Source: CAUZEO01 sp963578625 (GTDB taxonomy: Bacteria > Verrucomicrobiota > Kiritimatiellia > SLOV01). Taken from it: a stretch of 24,006 nt of DNA. The stretch is from NCBI GenBank assembly GCA_963578625.1, contig CAUZEO010000036.1, positions 1-24,006 of the forward strand. Direction: 5' to 3'. The notes beneath the pieces were generated by a model. The model was not told the DNA's origin. It worked only from the letters and a program-made list of their open reading frames with translations, and ran no database searches. Every line of letters starts with the position of its first letter. Within the stretch, counting starts at the first letter, position 1. The position numbers were made by a program, and so were the translations under genes. Shown in pieces: positions 6,951 to 15,680 of this stretch.

Positions 6951-8593
6951 TCCCAAGCGCCGGCCGCATGCGATCCGTGTCCCGATGGATCAACATCAAC
7001 ACCCTCGGGCTGGTCCTGTTGCTTGCTACGATCGGCTTGAGCCTGGGCCGTGTGATGCGCATCCACCGCGAGCTCTTCGAATCGGACAAGACCGTCCTTC
7101 GAATCGGGCACGCTGCGCTGGAACTCGGATTCCGGGAAGCGCTGGACGTTGTCATTGCCGAATACGAGCAGCTTCATCCGGACGTGAAAATCATCCAGAA
7201 TGCCGTACCGCAGAAAATCTACGGCGAGTGGCTCAACACGCAACTCATCAGCGACACGGCCCCGGACCTGGTCGAGCTTTATCTCGCCTCCATGGTCCTG
7301 GATGAGCATTACCTGGCCAGTCTGTTCGAGTCCCTTGCAGACAGCATCGATCGACCCAACCCCTATAACGCGGGCACGCCCCTGGCGGATTGGCCATGGC
7401 GGGCAACGTTCCAGGGAGGCATGCGCAGCGGATTCCGGGAGGGGTTGCAGGATTACTACGGGGCCCCGATCACGCTGGCCACGATCCGGATCTACTACAA
7501 CAAGCAGCTTTTGCGGGAGGCCACCGGCTCGGACGCGCCGCTGGATAGTTTCGGCCAGTTTCTGCAGGCATGCGAGTCAATCCAGGACTTGAGCGAACGG
7601 ACCGGCAGCAAGGTTACCCCGATCGCCGGCAACCTGTACATCGTCGGAACCTTTCTTCGGCGATACCGCGTGGCGTTCACCGCGGGCTATGAGTCCGAAG
7701 TGGACGTGGACCTCGACGGACTGATCTCGCATCGGGAATCCTATATCGGCTACCTGCAGGGCACGACCGATATGCAGGCATCCCACATCCGGGCCTATTT
7801 CGAATGCATGAAGGAGCTGTCCCGGCACTTCGGGGAGGGGTACCTCGGACTCTGGCGCGATCAGGCTGCATTCCTGTTCGTGCAGGGACGCGCGGCCATG
7901 CTCGCCGCCGGCTCCTGGGACGCAACCAGCCTCTTTATGCAATCCGATTTTGAAATCGGGGTGTTTGACTTCCCCCTGCCGGCCGAAGGCGAACGGTGGG
8001 GAGAGTATATCGCCGGGCGCGAGAACGAGGCCGGCCATGCCGGTAGCATGGTCATCGGCCTCTACCAAGGATCAAAAAACAAGCGCCAGGCCCTCGACTT
8101 CCTCCAGTTCCTAACCAGCCGAAAATACAACGAGATGCTGACGCGCGAAGCCGGGTGGATCCCCGTCATCACCGGCGCCCACCCCACGGAACGAATGAAA
8201 CCGTTCTTGCCCGACCCGACCGGCTACCCCATGGGAGTCGATGTTCGCTATAGCGGTTACGTCTACGAAGTGATACACGGGGAAGAGTGGCCGTTTCTCC
8301 ACGGCGAGATCGACTACGAGGAATTCGCCCGGCGCGTGGACCGGGCGCTCCGCGATCCCGGCTATGGCGGGGACCGGCAATGGTCGCAGGAGTACGACCA
8401 AACGTGGCGGTGGTGCCGCAACCAGGAACGCGTCCTGGCAACGCAGGCGAGCCGCATCCTGATGGATGCCGCGGCTCCGGGCGGGCAGGAACGATATAAC
8501 CGCCTGCTGCTGCAACAAACGCTTGCCAACAACGGCGAGAGTATTCGCTATCAGTTCGAACAGGTGCGCGGCAAACCAATCTCGGACATGTGA
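6947..8593 (+). CDS. ABC carbohydrate transporter solute-binding protein, membrane-anchored type
   Basis: This 548-residue protein resembles family 1 extracellular solute-binding proteins (MalE/UgpB-like), which bring sugars to the permeases. The start of the mature domain, VLRIGHAALELGF...VVIAEYEQLHPDVKI, is the usual first strand-helix-strand. Later blocks fit the fold: GAPITLATIRIYYNKQLLREA, FVQGRAAMLAAGSWDA and ALDFLQFLTSRKYNEML. The N-terminal hydrophobic segment (about 18-36, LGLVLLLATIGLSLG) lacks a lipobox Cys and a clear cleavage site, so it may remain as a membrane anchor. At 548 residues it is about 100 longer than usual, with a helical C-terminal extension after about residue 450. 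ATG 6947 overlaps the TPR stop; ATG 6968 is an alternative. The next gene overlaps its stop. Confidence 0.88.
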   Translation: MIPSAGRMRSVSRWININTLGLVLLLATIGLSLGRVMRIHRELFESDKTVLRIGHAALELGFREALDVVIAEYEQLHPDVKIIQNAVPQKIYGEWLNTQLISDTAPDLVELYLASMVLDEHYLASLFESLADSIDRPNPYNAGTPLADWPWRATFQGGMRSGFREGLQDYYGAPITLATIRIYYNKQLLREATGSDAPLDSFGQFLQACESIQDLSERTGSKVTPIAGNLYIVGTFLRRYRVAFTAGYESEVDVDLDGLISHRESYIGYLQGTTDMQASHIRAYFECMKELSRHFGEGYLGLWRDQAAFLFVQGRAAMLAAGSWDATSLFMQSDFEIGVFDFPLPAEGERWGEYIAGRENEAGHAGSMVIGLYQGSKNKRQALDFLQFLTSRKYNEMLTREAGWIPVITGAHPTERMKPFLPDPTGYPMGVDVRYSGYVYEVIHGEEWPFLHGEIDYEEFARRVDRALRDPGYGGDRQWSQEYDQTWRWCRNQERVLATQASRILMDAAAPGGQERYNRLLLQQTLANNGESIRYQFEQVRGKPISDM

Positions 8594-9876
8594 TGGCATT
8601 CCTGCGAACGGAACGAAGCAAGTTCATGGCCGCGCTGGTTCTCCTGCTGCTGCCCACGGTCGTCGGCATGCTGGTATTCAACTACTACCCGAAGTTCGGG
8701 ACCATCAAGTACAGCATGTACCGCTGGGACGGATTTTCCGTCGAGGAGTTCCGCGGCGTCCAGAACTTTGTCACGGCGTTGACCGCCGATCCCCTCTTCT
8801 GGCAGACGTTTCGGCTCGTCGGCATTCTGCTCGTGGCAAACCTGGTGAAAATGGTGCCGGGCATCGTCGTGGCCGTTGCCATTCACCGGCTCAAGAGCGA
8901 AAAATGGCAATACTGGTACCGCGTGCTGTTCGTCGTGCCGATGGTCATCCCGGAACTGGTCTGGCTGCTGATCTGGAAGAGTTTTTACGACCCTGCGGCA
9001 GGGATTTTCAATGCCCTGCTGAACCGCACCGGCCTGATGACTGTCCTGCAGTGGCTTGATGTCAAGGCGCCCGCGCTGGCTGCGGCGGTCACGCCGGTTC
9101 GGGAGATGATGGTGGATCCGGTCTTCGGCTCGGTATGGGGCCTGGCCCTGGCCGGCGTGCTGCTCTGGATGCTGGCGCCGGGATTGCGAGGCGCCGCCCG
9201 GAATTGGGGATGGTGGGTGTTTGCGCTGCTCCTCGCCTGGCTGCTTTGGGGTCAGGTGAGGGCTGCGGTGACTCTCGTTGCCCTGGCGCTGGTCGCCGAA
9301 GCCCTGCGGCGGACGGTTCGAAGCCCCTCGCCCGCGCTCAAGGGGATGGGCTCAATCCTGATCCTCCTCGCATCGTTGTTCATCCTGACCAGCATGATCT
9401 GGACGGCGCCCATCAAGGCATTCGATGCAGGGTCGCCGGCGTGGCTGGGCCACACGAAGCTGGTGATTCCCGCCCTGGTATTCTGGGGCTTCCCCTGGGT
9501 GGGCACCATCGGGGTGCTGATCTACCTCGCCGGGTTGCAGAACATATCCACCGACGTGTATGAAGCGGCGGAGTTGGACGGGGTGGGGCCGATTCGCATG
9601 CTCTTCAACATCGAGTTGCCTCTCATCACCACCGCCGTGCGCATCAACCTGATCTTCATGACCATCGGCACGCTCACCGGGTACGGGTTGTTCCTGGTGC
9701 TGCTGGGTCACAACGGCGGCCCCGGCAACGCAGGCATGGTGCCCGGGCTCTACATGTACCGGGAAGCATTCTACTTCGGCCGGTTCGGATACGCCTGCGC
9801 GTTGGGCATGGTGATCTTCGCCATCGTGCTGGCGATTACGATCATCTATCACAAGTACGTGAAGGTGGAGAAGTAG
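8590..9876 (+). CDS. ABC sugar permease, MalF/UgpA-like, with an extra hydrophobic insertion
   Basis: The 428-residue membrane protein is one of the two permease subunits of the sugar importer. The family signature is clear near the C-terminus: YEAAELDGVGPIRMLFNIEL (from 324), the EAA loop that contacts the ATPase, preceded by the WVGTIGVLIYLAGLQNI block. MalF/UgpA-type permeases are usually near 300 residues. Here about 125 residues (roughly 155-283), with two to four hydrophobic stretches (181-199, 208-239, 253-274), interrupt the region between NALLNRTGLM and WLGHTKLVIPALVFW that is normally contiguous. The start is GTG 8590 or ATG 8593; both overlap the previous stop (GTGATG), so translation is coupled. 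The partner permease follows after 2 bases. Confidence 0.93.
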   Translation: MMAFLRTERSKFMAALVLLLLPTVVGMLVFNYYPKFGTIKYSMYRWDGFSVEEFRGVQNFVTALTADPLFWQTFRLVGILLVANLVKMVPGIVVAVAIHRLKSEKWQYWYRVLFVVPMVIPELVWLLIWKSFYDPAAGIFNALLNRTGLMTVLQWLDVKAPALAAAVTPVREMMVDPVFGSVWGLALAGVLLWMLAPGLRGAARNWGWWVFALLLAWLLWGQVRAAVTLVALALVAEALRRTVRSPSPALKGMGSILILLASLFILTSMIWTAPIKAFDAGSPAWLGHTKLVIPALVFWGFPWVGTIGVLIYLAGLQNISTDVYEAAELDGVGPIRMLFNIELPLITTAVRINLIFMTIGTLTGYGLFLVLLGHNGGPGNAGMVPGLYMYREAFYFGRFGYACALGMVIFAIVLAITIIYHKYVKVEK

Positions 9877-9878
9877 CC

Positions 9879-10715
9879 ATGGCACGCAGACACAGCCTCG
9901 GCAACGAGTTCGCCAAGCATGCGCTGATCTGGTTCGTGCTGCTGTTCGCCTTTTTTCCCCTCTACCTGATGCTGGTCATCAGCTTCAAAAGCAACGATCA
10001 GTTCACCGACAATCCGTGGTTCTTTGACGCTCTTTCGGGCTGGCATTGGGGTAATTGGAGGAACGCCTGGTTCTCGGTACAGAACTACATTGCCAATTCC
10101 GTGGTCACGTCCGTGGGCGCCGTCGCGCTCTGCCTGGTCATGTCCATTCTGTGCAGCTATGTGTTGGCGAAGCACCGATTCGTGGGCCGCGGCTTCATCT
10201 ATTATGCGCTGATCGCCTCCATGTTTCTTCCCGGCACCGCGGCAACCCTGATCACCATGTTCACGCTGCTGCAACAATTGGGATTGATCAATAACCTGTG
10301 GGCGCTGGTCATCACCGGCGCGGTGGGCGGACAGGTGGTGTGTGTTTTCATCCTGAAGCAGTTCATTGAAGAAATCCCCCACGAGCTCTTCGAGTCGGCC
10401 CAGATCGACGGCGCCGGCCACCTGCAGCAGATACGGCACATCGTCATGCCCATGTCCGGCCCGATCATGGGCACCCTGGCCATCATGCAGTTCATCAGCA
10501 ACTGGAATAACCTGATTCTCCCTCTCGTCATCATGCGAGACGACGAAATGCTGACCATCCCCGTAGGCCTGATGCGCCTGGAATTCGCCTACGTCAAACA
10601 ATGGGGCGAACTCATGGCCGCCTACACCATCAGCTCGATTCCCCTGGTGGTGCTTTTCCTTTTCACCATGCGGCTCTTCGTCAAGGGCGCTCTGGCCGGG
10701 GCGATTAAGGGGTAA
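9879..10715 (+). CDS. ABC sugar permease, MalG/UgpE-like
   Basis: The 278-residue protein has six hydrophobic segments, the EAA loop (IPHELFESAQIDGAGHLQQI, residues 166-185, followed by RHIVMP) and the usual end GALAGAIKG. Length and pattern are normal for the CUT1-type MalG/UgpE family. It pairs with the 8590 product to form the channel. GGTGGAGAAG lies just upstream of ATG 9879 inside the end of the previous gene, with a 2-base gap. No MsmX/UgpC-type ATPase follows, so the energy-coupling subunit must be encoded elsewhere, as with shared ATPases in other bacteria. Confidence 0.95.
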   Translation: MARRHSLGNEFAKHALIWFVLLFAFFPLYLMLVISFKSNDQFTDNPWFFDALSGWHWGNWRNAWFSVQNYIANSVVTSVGAVALCLVMSILCSYVLAKHRFVGRGFIYYALIASMFLPGTAATLITMFTLLQQLGLINNLWALVITGAVGGQVVCVFILKQFIEEIPHELFESAQIDGAGHLQQIRHIVMPMSGPIMGTLAIMQFISNWNNLILPLVIMRDDEMLTIPVGLMRLEFAYVKQWGELMAAYTISSIPLVVLFLFTMRLFVKGALAGAIKG

Positions 10716-10719
10716 GCAA

Positions 10720-10763
10720 CGTGGCACGGGGCTCCGCTACACGGGTCACATACCCGTGCTACG
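10720..10763. repeat. Nested palindromic element after the ABC operon
   Basis: Two hairpins are possible. The outer pairs CGTGGCACGGG (10720-10730) with CCCGTGCTACG (10753-10763), one G-T pair. The inner pairs CACGGGT (10740-10746) with ACCCGTG (10752-10758) around CACAT. ACGTACGTAC follows. It begins 5 bases after the operon stop and has no T-run. It may act as terminator or mRNA-stabilising REP-like element. Confidence 0.6.
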
Positions 10764-10858
10764 TACGTACGGACGAACAACTGTTTTGAGTTCTCGAATA
10801 ACTTAAGAATGACGCTCTAGTAAAAAATTCGCCTCCACGAGACGCAAACCGATCCAAA

Positions 10859-10880
10859 AGGTAGTATAGTGCGACTACCT
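10859..10880 (+). promoter_or_regulatory. Hairpin abutting the start of the decayed secreted gene
   Basis: AGGTAGT (10859-10865) and ACTACCT (10874-10880) form a perfect 7-pair stem with loop ATAGTGCG, ending directly before ATG 10881. It would hide the AGG that could serve as ribosome binding site. Chance occurrence cannot be excluded. Confidence 0.3.
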
Positions 10881-11223
10881 ATGAGTTCCACTTGCCGACA
10901 ACTTTGCGTCCACCTCCTGATCCTGCTGATCATATTCGCCGCCGCCAACCCGGTTTCAGCCCGAAACCGGGCGTTTATGGAAGATTTCGATGGCGCATCC
11001 GGGGGTAGCGGGGGCTCGGGCAGCGACCGGGACCCGGATCCCACGATCTGGAACTGCGGGTATTTCCGGTAAGACACCGTGGGCGACCAGACGTTTGGTC
11101 CAAGTGCTCGATTCTCCGGGCCACGCCCACAGCGGCTCCAATTATGTGGATCTCAAGGCGGGAAGTCATCCGCTCACAATCTCACGGGGCTTTCACGATG
11201 AGTCAGCGGTGCAAATTCGTTGA
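10881..11223 (+). pseudogene. Decayed secreted-protein gene
   Basis: From ATG 10881 a clean signal peptide is encoded (LCVHLLILLIIFAAANPVSA), followed by an acidic/Gly-Ser start (FMEDFDGASGGSGGSGSD) and a stop at 11070-11072 after only 63 residues. Protein-like sequence then continues in another frame up to 11223, including VLDSPGHAHSGSNYVDLKAG and SHPLTISRGF, which looks like part of a beta-sandwich domain. This suggests a frameshift in an originally longer secreted gene, with most of its 3' part lost before the next gene starts at 11263. The family is not recognised. It could alternatively be a real 63-residue secreted peptide. Confidence 0.55.
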
Positions 11224-11262
11224 GGCGATTCGGACTACGCCTCGAGATCGGGAGCACGAACG

Positions 11263-13947
11263 ATGAATGGTATAATGGTGAAGCGAGTGTACTGTACAGT
11301 CCGGGTGTTTGCCCTTGGCGCCATGGTGGTGTCTTCGCCGGCCGCTACGGTGCTGACCGACGGTTTCGAGACAGTTTCCGGCTCGACGGATGGAACAGGT
11401 GATTTCGATCCACTGGCCAACAATAATCCACACGGCACGAACCAGAACGGGCCGATTACGGAAGCGACGCCTGAAGGAGTACAGGTCAGGACTTCGGCGG
11501 TGGCGCCCGGCCCGGCCGAGGGGAATCAATACCTGAGGATCAACGCGAACGATTCCTACATCCCCTTTCTCAGCCCCGAGATCGTCAATACCCAGGATTT
11601 CACGGTCACGTTCCGGGTCTACAACTCATCCGGCATCGGCTTGAATCTGCAGGTCGGCAGGATCAACGCCGCCACCGGACCCAACATCGGGTTTTCAAAC
11701 ATGAGTTGGGAGAACGGCCAGATTCGCAGATTCAGACACAGTTCCGAGGGCTCCGGCTGGGAAAACATCACGGGGTTTGCCTCCGGCCAGTGGGACCGGA
11801 TCGGCCTGGAATACCAGGCATCCGGCACGACGCTCGGCACATTTAATATGTACCTCAACGATTTCAGCGCGCCGGTGGCCACCAATTTGTTGATCAACAA
11901 CCCGGGGTTCGTTCCCCCGCTGAACAACGTATTCTTGGGGACCCGGGCGGGCGCCGGCGAGGTGTACATTGACGATATCGAGGTGTTCGAGGGCCCGATG
12001 CCGGAGGAGCCGGAGCCACCTAAGGCAGACATCGCATTCGACAGCCGCGGCCAGTTGTGCGTGGACGGATGGTTGCAGATGACCGAGATCAACTACGGGT
12101 TGGGCCTCACGTATTTGAACAACACCGTAACCGCTTCGGGGACGAACTGGGTGGAGTACGAGAACGCCAGTCTGAGCATGCGGAAGGAATTCGTCGTCTC
12201 GAACGACGTGATCACGGTGACCATGGAGATCACCCCTAAGTCGGTTCCCGCGCAGGCTTCGGTGGTGGAGACCCGGCTCGATTTTGCCGGCGAGTCGCGC
12301 ACGTTCACCCACTGGTTTCAGCCCTTCACCTACGGCCACCCCGACTTCACCGGGCAGATTCTGGCGGTGCCCGGGGCCGCGGACTGGGATCTGGGTTTCG
12401 GCGGGGCAACGGGCTGGGAGGCCGGCGCCGTGTTCGTCGGTCCTGCGGGATCGTTCATGTTCGACCGGTTTCGCGCCGACGGATATACGTCAGTGGCGGC
12501 AGGACCCGAACGGGTGGCGGCGGATCTCAGCGAGGCGGACTTTCCCCTCTACACCCGCCACTTTGCCGAGTGGAGCGGGGCCCAGACCACCCACGATACC
12601 ACGTGGCGGGATAATGCCTTCCTGCCCGGCGTCAACACGGTGACCTACGCGCTGCGGATGTACGACACGTCCGATGCGGATGAGGCGATTCGCCGAGCGT
12701 CAAAAGACTTCTACCGGGCGCGGAGAGACTACTGGCTGACGGAACACCCCGAGGCCGCCGCCGTGAGCACGCCGCCGAGCCCTTCCATCGCTTCGTTCAG
12801 CATGTTTGCCGCGAACTGGGCCGGCGGCCCGCCCGATATTATCAACATCCGGGGCGTGGCGGCGAACGCCAAGAGCAACCTGATTCTCTACCGGCAGATG
12901 CTCGATGCGGCGGGGCTGCAGGACTTTGAGCTCTACTTCTGGATCATGTTGTATGAACCCGATACCCGCGGCGGCTGGGGCGATCTGCCCACGCCGGAGA
13001 AGCCCGCGCCGCTCAGTGACGTGGTCTACCTGAACGGGCTGCGGGACTACTTCGCCGATCTCAAGAGCAACGTCGCCAATCTGAACGTGGGCCTCTATGT
13101 CAACCTCTGGGCCGCGTGGGGGAGTTCGATGGTGTACTCGAACCATCCGTCCTGGTTTCGAGCGCGGAACATGACGAACGACGGGGGAGGCACCGCCTTC
13201 TTCGGGAAACTTCCCGAATACGGACGGCATCTCTACGACCCCTCCTTCACCCCGGCCGAGGCGAGTGTCCCGGAGATGATTCAATCGTACGGGCTCGATT
13301 TCGTCTTCTTCGACAACGGTGGATTCGCCGACGCGGTGGCCGGCAGCATGGCCGAGCAAGAGACGTTCTTCTCAAACCTCGTGCAGTCCGTTCACGACGT
13401 CGGGGCGCTGGCCATTCCCAACGGCCGAAACCCCTACATGGATTTGAACTACGTCGAGCGGCTTGCCGGCCTCACGGCCGACAACGACAAGTGGTATGCC
13501 GACAGTTTTGCGGAGTCTTTCACGGTTCCACGCGCATGCCAGCCGCTGCTGCAACGAATCGGTTCGGACTATACGTTCGCTGTGCCCGGCTTCTTTGCCG
13601 GCGGGTACACCGACGATCCCGGATTCGTGCCCTATTTTCCGGCCCACTTCTCCGATGCCATCGTCGAAAACGGGTACCAGGACTGGGTGAATATCCTCAA
13701 GGCCCGGAAACTGGCCGAAACCCCACCAAACGTTACATACGTCGGGCCGGCGAACGGCGGATCCGGTCTTGAACTTCGCTGGAACAGCATTACCGCTACC
13801 ACGTACGGCATCGAATCGGCCTCGCCGCTTTCGTCGGGGTTTTCCCAGATCGTGACCAACGGGATTCCCGGAACTCCGCCGGAGAATACGAGCATCATTC
13901 CGCAGTCCGGCGCCGGGCCTTCCGCCTATCGCGTATTGGGCCAGTAG
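11263..13947 (+). CDS. Secreted fusion of jelly-roll-like domain and glycoside-hydrolase-like TIM barrel
   Basis: The 894-residue protein has a signal peptide (to about residue 28), the shared jelly-roll-like domain (about 30-245, ending GAGEVYIDDIEVFEGP) and a PEEPEPPK linker. A large module (about 255-815) follows that is homologous to the proteins at 15681 and 17477: a beta-rich N-terminal part, then a barrel-like part with FELYFWIMLYEPDTRGGWGD, VGLYVNLWAAWGSSMVY, GLDFVFFDNGGF (Asp684) and AIPNGRNPY. A C-terminal stretch (about 822-894, YRVLGQ end) resembles the PVC beta-type terminal module. The DFVFFD motif at a predicted strand end suggests a catalytic Asp as in clan D-like barrels, but the CAZy family is not assigned. 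GGGAG precedes ATG 11263. It is the only locus joining the two families of this window. Confidence 0.82.
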   Translation: MNGIMVKRVYCTVRVFALGAMVVSSPAATVLTDGFETVSGSTDGTGDFDPLANNNPHGTNQNGPITEATPEGVQVRTSAVAPGPAEGNQYLRINANDSYIPFLSPEIVNTQDFTVTFRVYNSSGIGLNLQVGRINAATGPNIGFSNMSWENGQIRRFRHSSEGSGWENITGFASGQWDRIGLEYQASGTTLGTFNMYLNDFSAPVATNLLINNPGFVPPLNNVFLGTRAGAGEVYIDDIEVFEGPMPEEPEPPKADIAFDSRGQLCVDGWLQMTEINYGLGLTYLNNTVTASGTNWVEYENASLSMRKEFVVSNDVITVTMEITPKSVPAQASVVETRLDFAGESRTFTHWFQPFTYGHPDFTGQILAVPGAADWDLGFGGATGWEAGAVFVGPAGSFMFDRFRADGYTSVAAGPERVAADLSEADFPLYTRHFAEWSGAQTTHDTTWRDNAFLPGVNTVTYALRMYDTSDADEAIRRASKDFYRARRDYWLTEHPEAAAVSTPPSPSIASFSMFAANWAGGPPDIINIRGVAANAKSNLILYRQMLDAAGLQDFELYFWIMLYEPDTRGGWGDLPTPEKPAPLSDVVYLNGLRDYFADLKSNVANLNVGLYVNLWAAWGSSMVYSNHPSWFRARNMTNDGGGTAFFGKLPEYGRHLYDPSFTPAEASVPEMIQSYGLDFVFFDNGGFADAVAGSMAEQETFFSNLVQSVHDVGALAIPNGRNPYMDLNYVERLAGLTADNDKWYADSFAESFTVPRACQPLLQRIGSDYTFAVPGFFAGGYTDDPGFVPYFPAHFSDAIVENGYQDWVNILKARKLAETPPNVTYVGPANGGSGLELRWNSITATTYGIESASPLSSGFSQIVTNGIPGTPPENTSIIPQSGAGPSAYRVLGQ

Positions 13948-14159
13948 GACTTCTAAAACGGCCGGCCAGAGCTCCCGCATGACCAAAATTTGCTTGACTT
14001 GAGGGGGGGGAGTGGAAAGTTGACTTTCGAGGATATCTGTCTCATGTTTCTGTAGTTCAAACATCACTGGAGAGGTCCCGTGCCAGTCAGGTCACTCAAT
14101 GGCGCGGACGATGTATGCAGGCAGTCCAAGCGATGCCTCACAATATAGGAGTACACGGA

Positions 14160-15146
14160 ATGAGAGCTTTCATGCTGAAGCGAGTGTTGTCTTTCACGGT
14201 TGTGTTGACCCTTTTCGCGATGGCCCGCCTTTCTCAGGCGGGGCCGGTGCTGCAGGACGGATTTGAGGATCCGCCGACCGTTGGTTCGACGAACGGCACG
14301 GGCGATTTCGATCCGTCGGCCAACAACAATCCATATCCGAACGGCCCTCCAACGCTCGGAGCGATCGGGGAGGCGACGCCGGAAGGGATCCAGGTCAGGA
14401 CCCAGGCGGTGGCGCCCGGACCGGCCGAGGGGGGGCAATACCTGAGGATTACCGAGGGGGATTTCTACATGCCGTTCCTCAGCCCCGGGCTTCCCAACAG
14501 TCAGGATTTCACCGTCACCTTCTGGGTGTACAATACGGAAGCCAATGGCCTGAATTTGCAGGTCGGCAGGACCTACTCCAAAAACGGCCCGAATGTCGGT
14601 TTCTCCAATCTTCGATGGGAAGGGGGGGAAATCAAGCGAACGATACACGGCTCCGAGCCTCCGGTATCGGGCAGTCAAAGTACCATGACGACCTTCACAA
14701 CCGGCCAGTGGGATCACATCGGACTGGAATACGAGGGATCCGGCACACCTTTCGGAACGTTCAATTTATACATCAACGATTTCAATACACCCGTGGCTGA
14801 GAAGCTATTGGCCAATAACTCGGGATTCTCTCCGGCGCTGAACCACGTTTTCTTCGGCACCCGTGGCGGCGCAGGAGAGGTTTTCATCGACGGGATCGAC
14901 GTTTTCGAAGGCCCGATGCCGGAACCGACGGCCGTAGATAGCACCGTGGTCCAAGTGGACGGCGTCTTCGGCCTGCAGTTCATGGCCGAGGTTTCGAGGG
15001 TCTATTCACTGGAGTTCACCACGGACCCCGCCGGCTCTAACTACCAGGGCACCGGCGCTCTTTTGGAAGGCAATGGAGGGGTCATGGAGATGTTCGATCC
15101 CACCGGCGGATCCGGCAGCAAGACCTACCGGGTGGTGATCCAGTAA
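14160..15146 (+). CDS. Secreted jelly-roll-like domain protein with C-terminal beta-type module
   Basis: This 328-residue protein has the same architecture as the gene at 194: signal peptide (about 1-27, VLSFTVVLTLFAMARLSQA), shared domain (about 28-250, with GSTNGTGDFDPS, EGIQVRTQAVAPG, FFGTRGGAGEVFIDGIDVFEG) and the C-terminal YSLEFTTD...YRVVIQ module. Both end modules share the block ALLEGNGG, so the two genes are closest relatives in this set. ATG 14160 has AGGAG 7 bases upstream; the frame extends back to 14115 and ATG 14172 is possible. The 212-base gap before it contains a G8 tract (14003-14010) and no other clear feature. Confidence 0.82.
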   Translation: MRAFMLKRVLSFTVVLTLFAMARLSQAGPVLQDGFEDPPTVGSTNGTGDFDPSANNNPYPNGPPTLGAIGEATPEGIQVRTQAVAPGPAEGGQYLRITEGDFYMPFLSPGLPNSQDFTVTFWVYNTEANGLNLQVGRTYSKNGPNVGFSNLRWEGGEIKRTIHGSEPPVSGSQSTMTTFTTGQWDHIGLEYEGSGTPFGTFNLYINDFNTPVAEKLLANNSGFSPALNHVFFGTRGGAGEVFIDGIDVFEGPMPEPTAVDSTVVQVDGVFGLQFMAEVSRVYSLEFTTDPAGSNYQGTGALLEGNGGVMEMFDPTGGSGSKTYRVVIQ

Positions 15147-15194
15147 CACGACCGGCGGGAGTTGCTCAACGTACAACATTAAGGGGCTCGAAAA

Positions 15195-15646
15195 ATGAAG
15201 CGAATGATTGTAATGCGAGTGTTGCCTTTTGCGATTGTTTCGATCCTTTGCGCCATGTTCGGCCTTTCGCAGGCGGAAACGGTGCTGATCGACGATTTCG
15301 AGACGGTGCCCGGTTCGACGGATGGGACGGGTGATTTCGATCCACCGACCCACAACAATCCGCACGGCACGGAACAAAACGGGCCGATCATTGAAGATAC
15401 TCCCGAAGGGATCCAGGTCAGGACCGCGGCTTCATCACCCAGATCGGCCCGTGGGATGATTACTGGCCGCTGAATCACGAAGATGGATACAATGTCGCCG
15501 GCTACGATGGCCATGTGATGTGGAGCGAAGACCCGGAGCAGCGGTGGTATCGCTATTACAACACCGTCGGCGGAGGACCCTGGAATATCTCCGAGTTCTG
15601 GCTTTGGGCCGAAGGCCTTGGAACCATTATTGATGTTTGGAAGTGA
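15195..15646 (+). pseudogene. Truncated jelly-roll family gene joined out of frame to a Trp-rich gene fragment
   Basis: The first 78 or so codons are a normal family start: ribosome site AAGGGG, signal peptide (VLPFAIVSILCAMFGLSQA) and GSTDGTGDFDPP...EGIQVRTA. Similarity to the siblings stops at about 15425. From 15428 a different frame (shift -1/+2) encodes a coherent 72-residue tail up to TGA 15644-15646, beginning GFITQIGPWDDYWPLNHEDG and ending LGTIIDVWK, with eight Trp. Read straight, the first frame makes only a 92-residue product ending at 15473. This looks like an internal deletion that fused the 5' end of a family gene to the 3' end of a neighbour. The tail family is not recognised; it may derive from a carbohydrate-active protein. 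Confidence 0.7.
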
Positions 15647-15680
15647 AGAACTTTTCAATTGGCTATTGTATGATTCGGAC

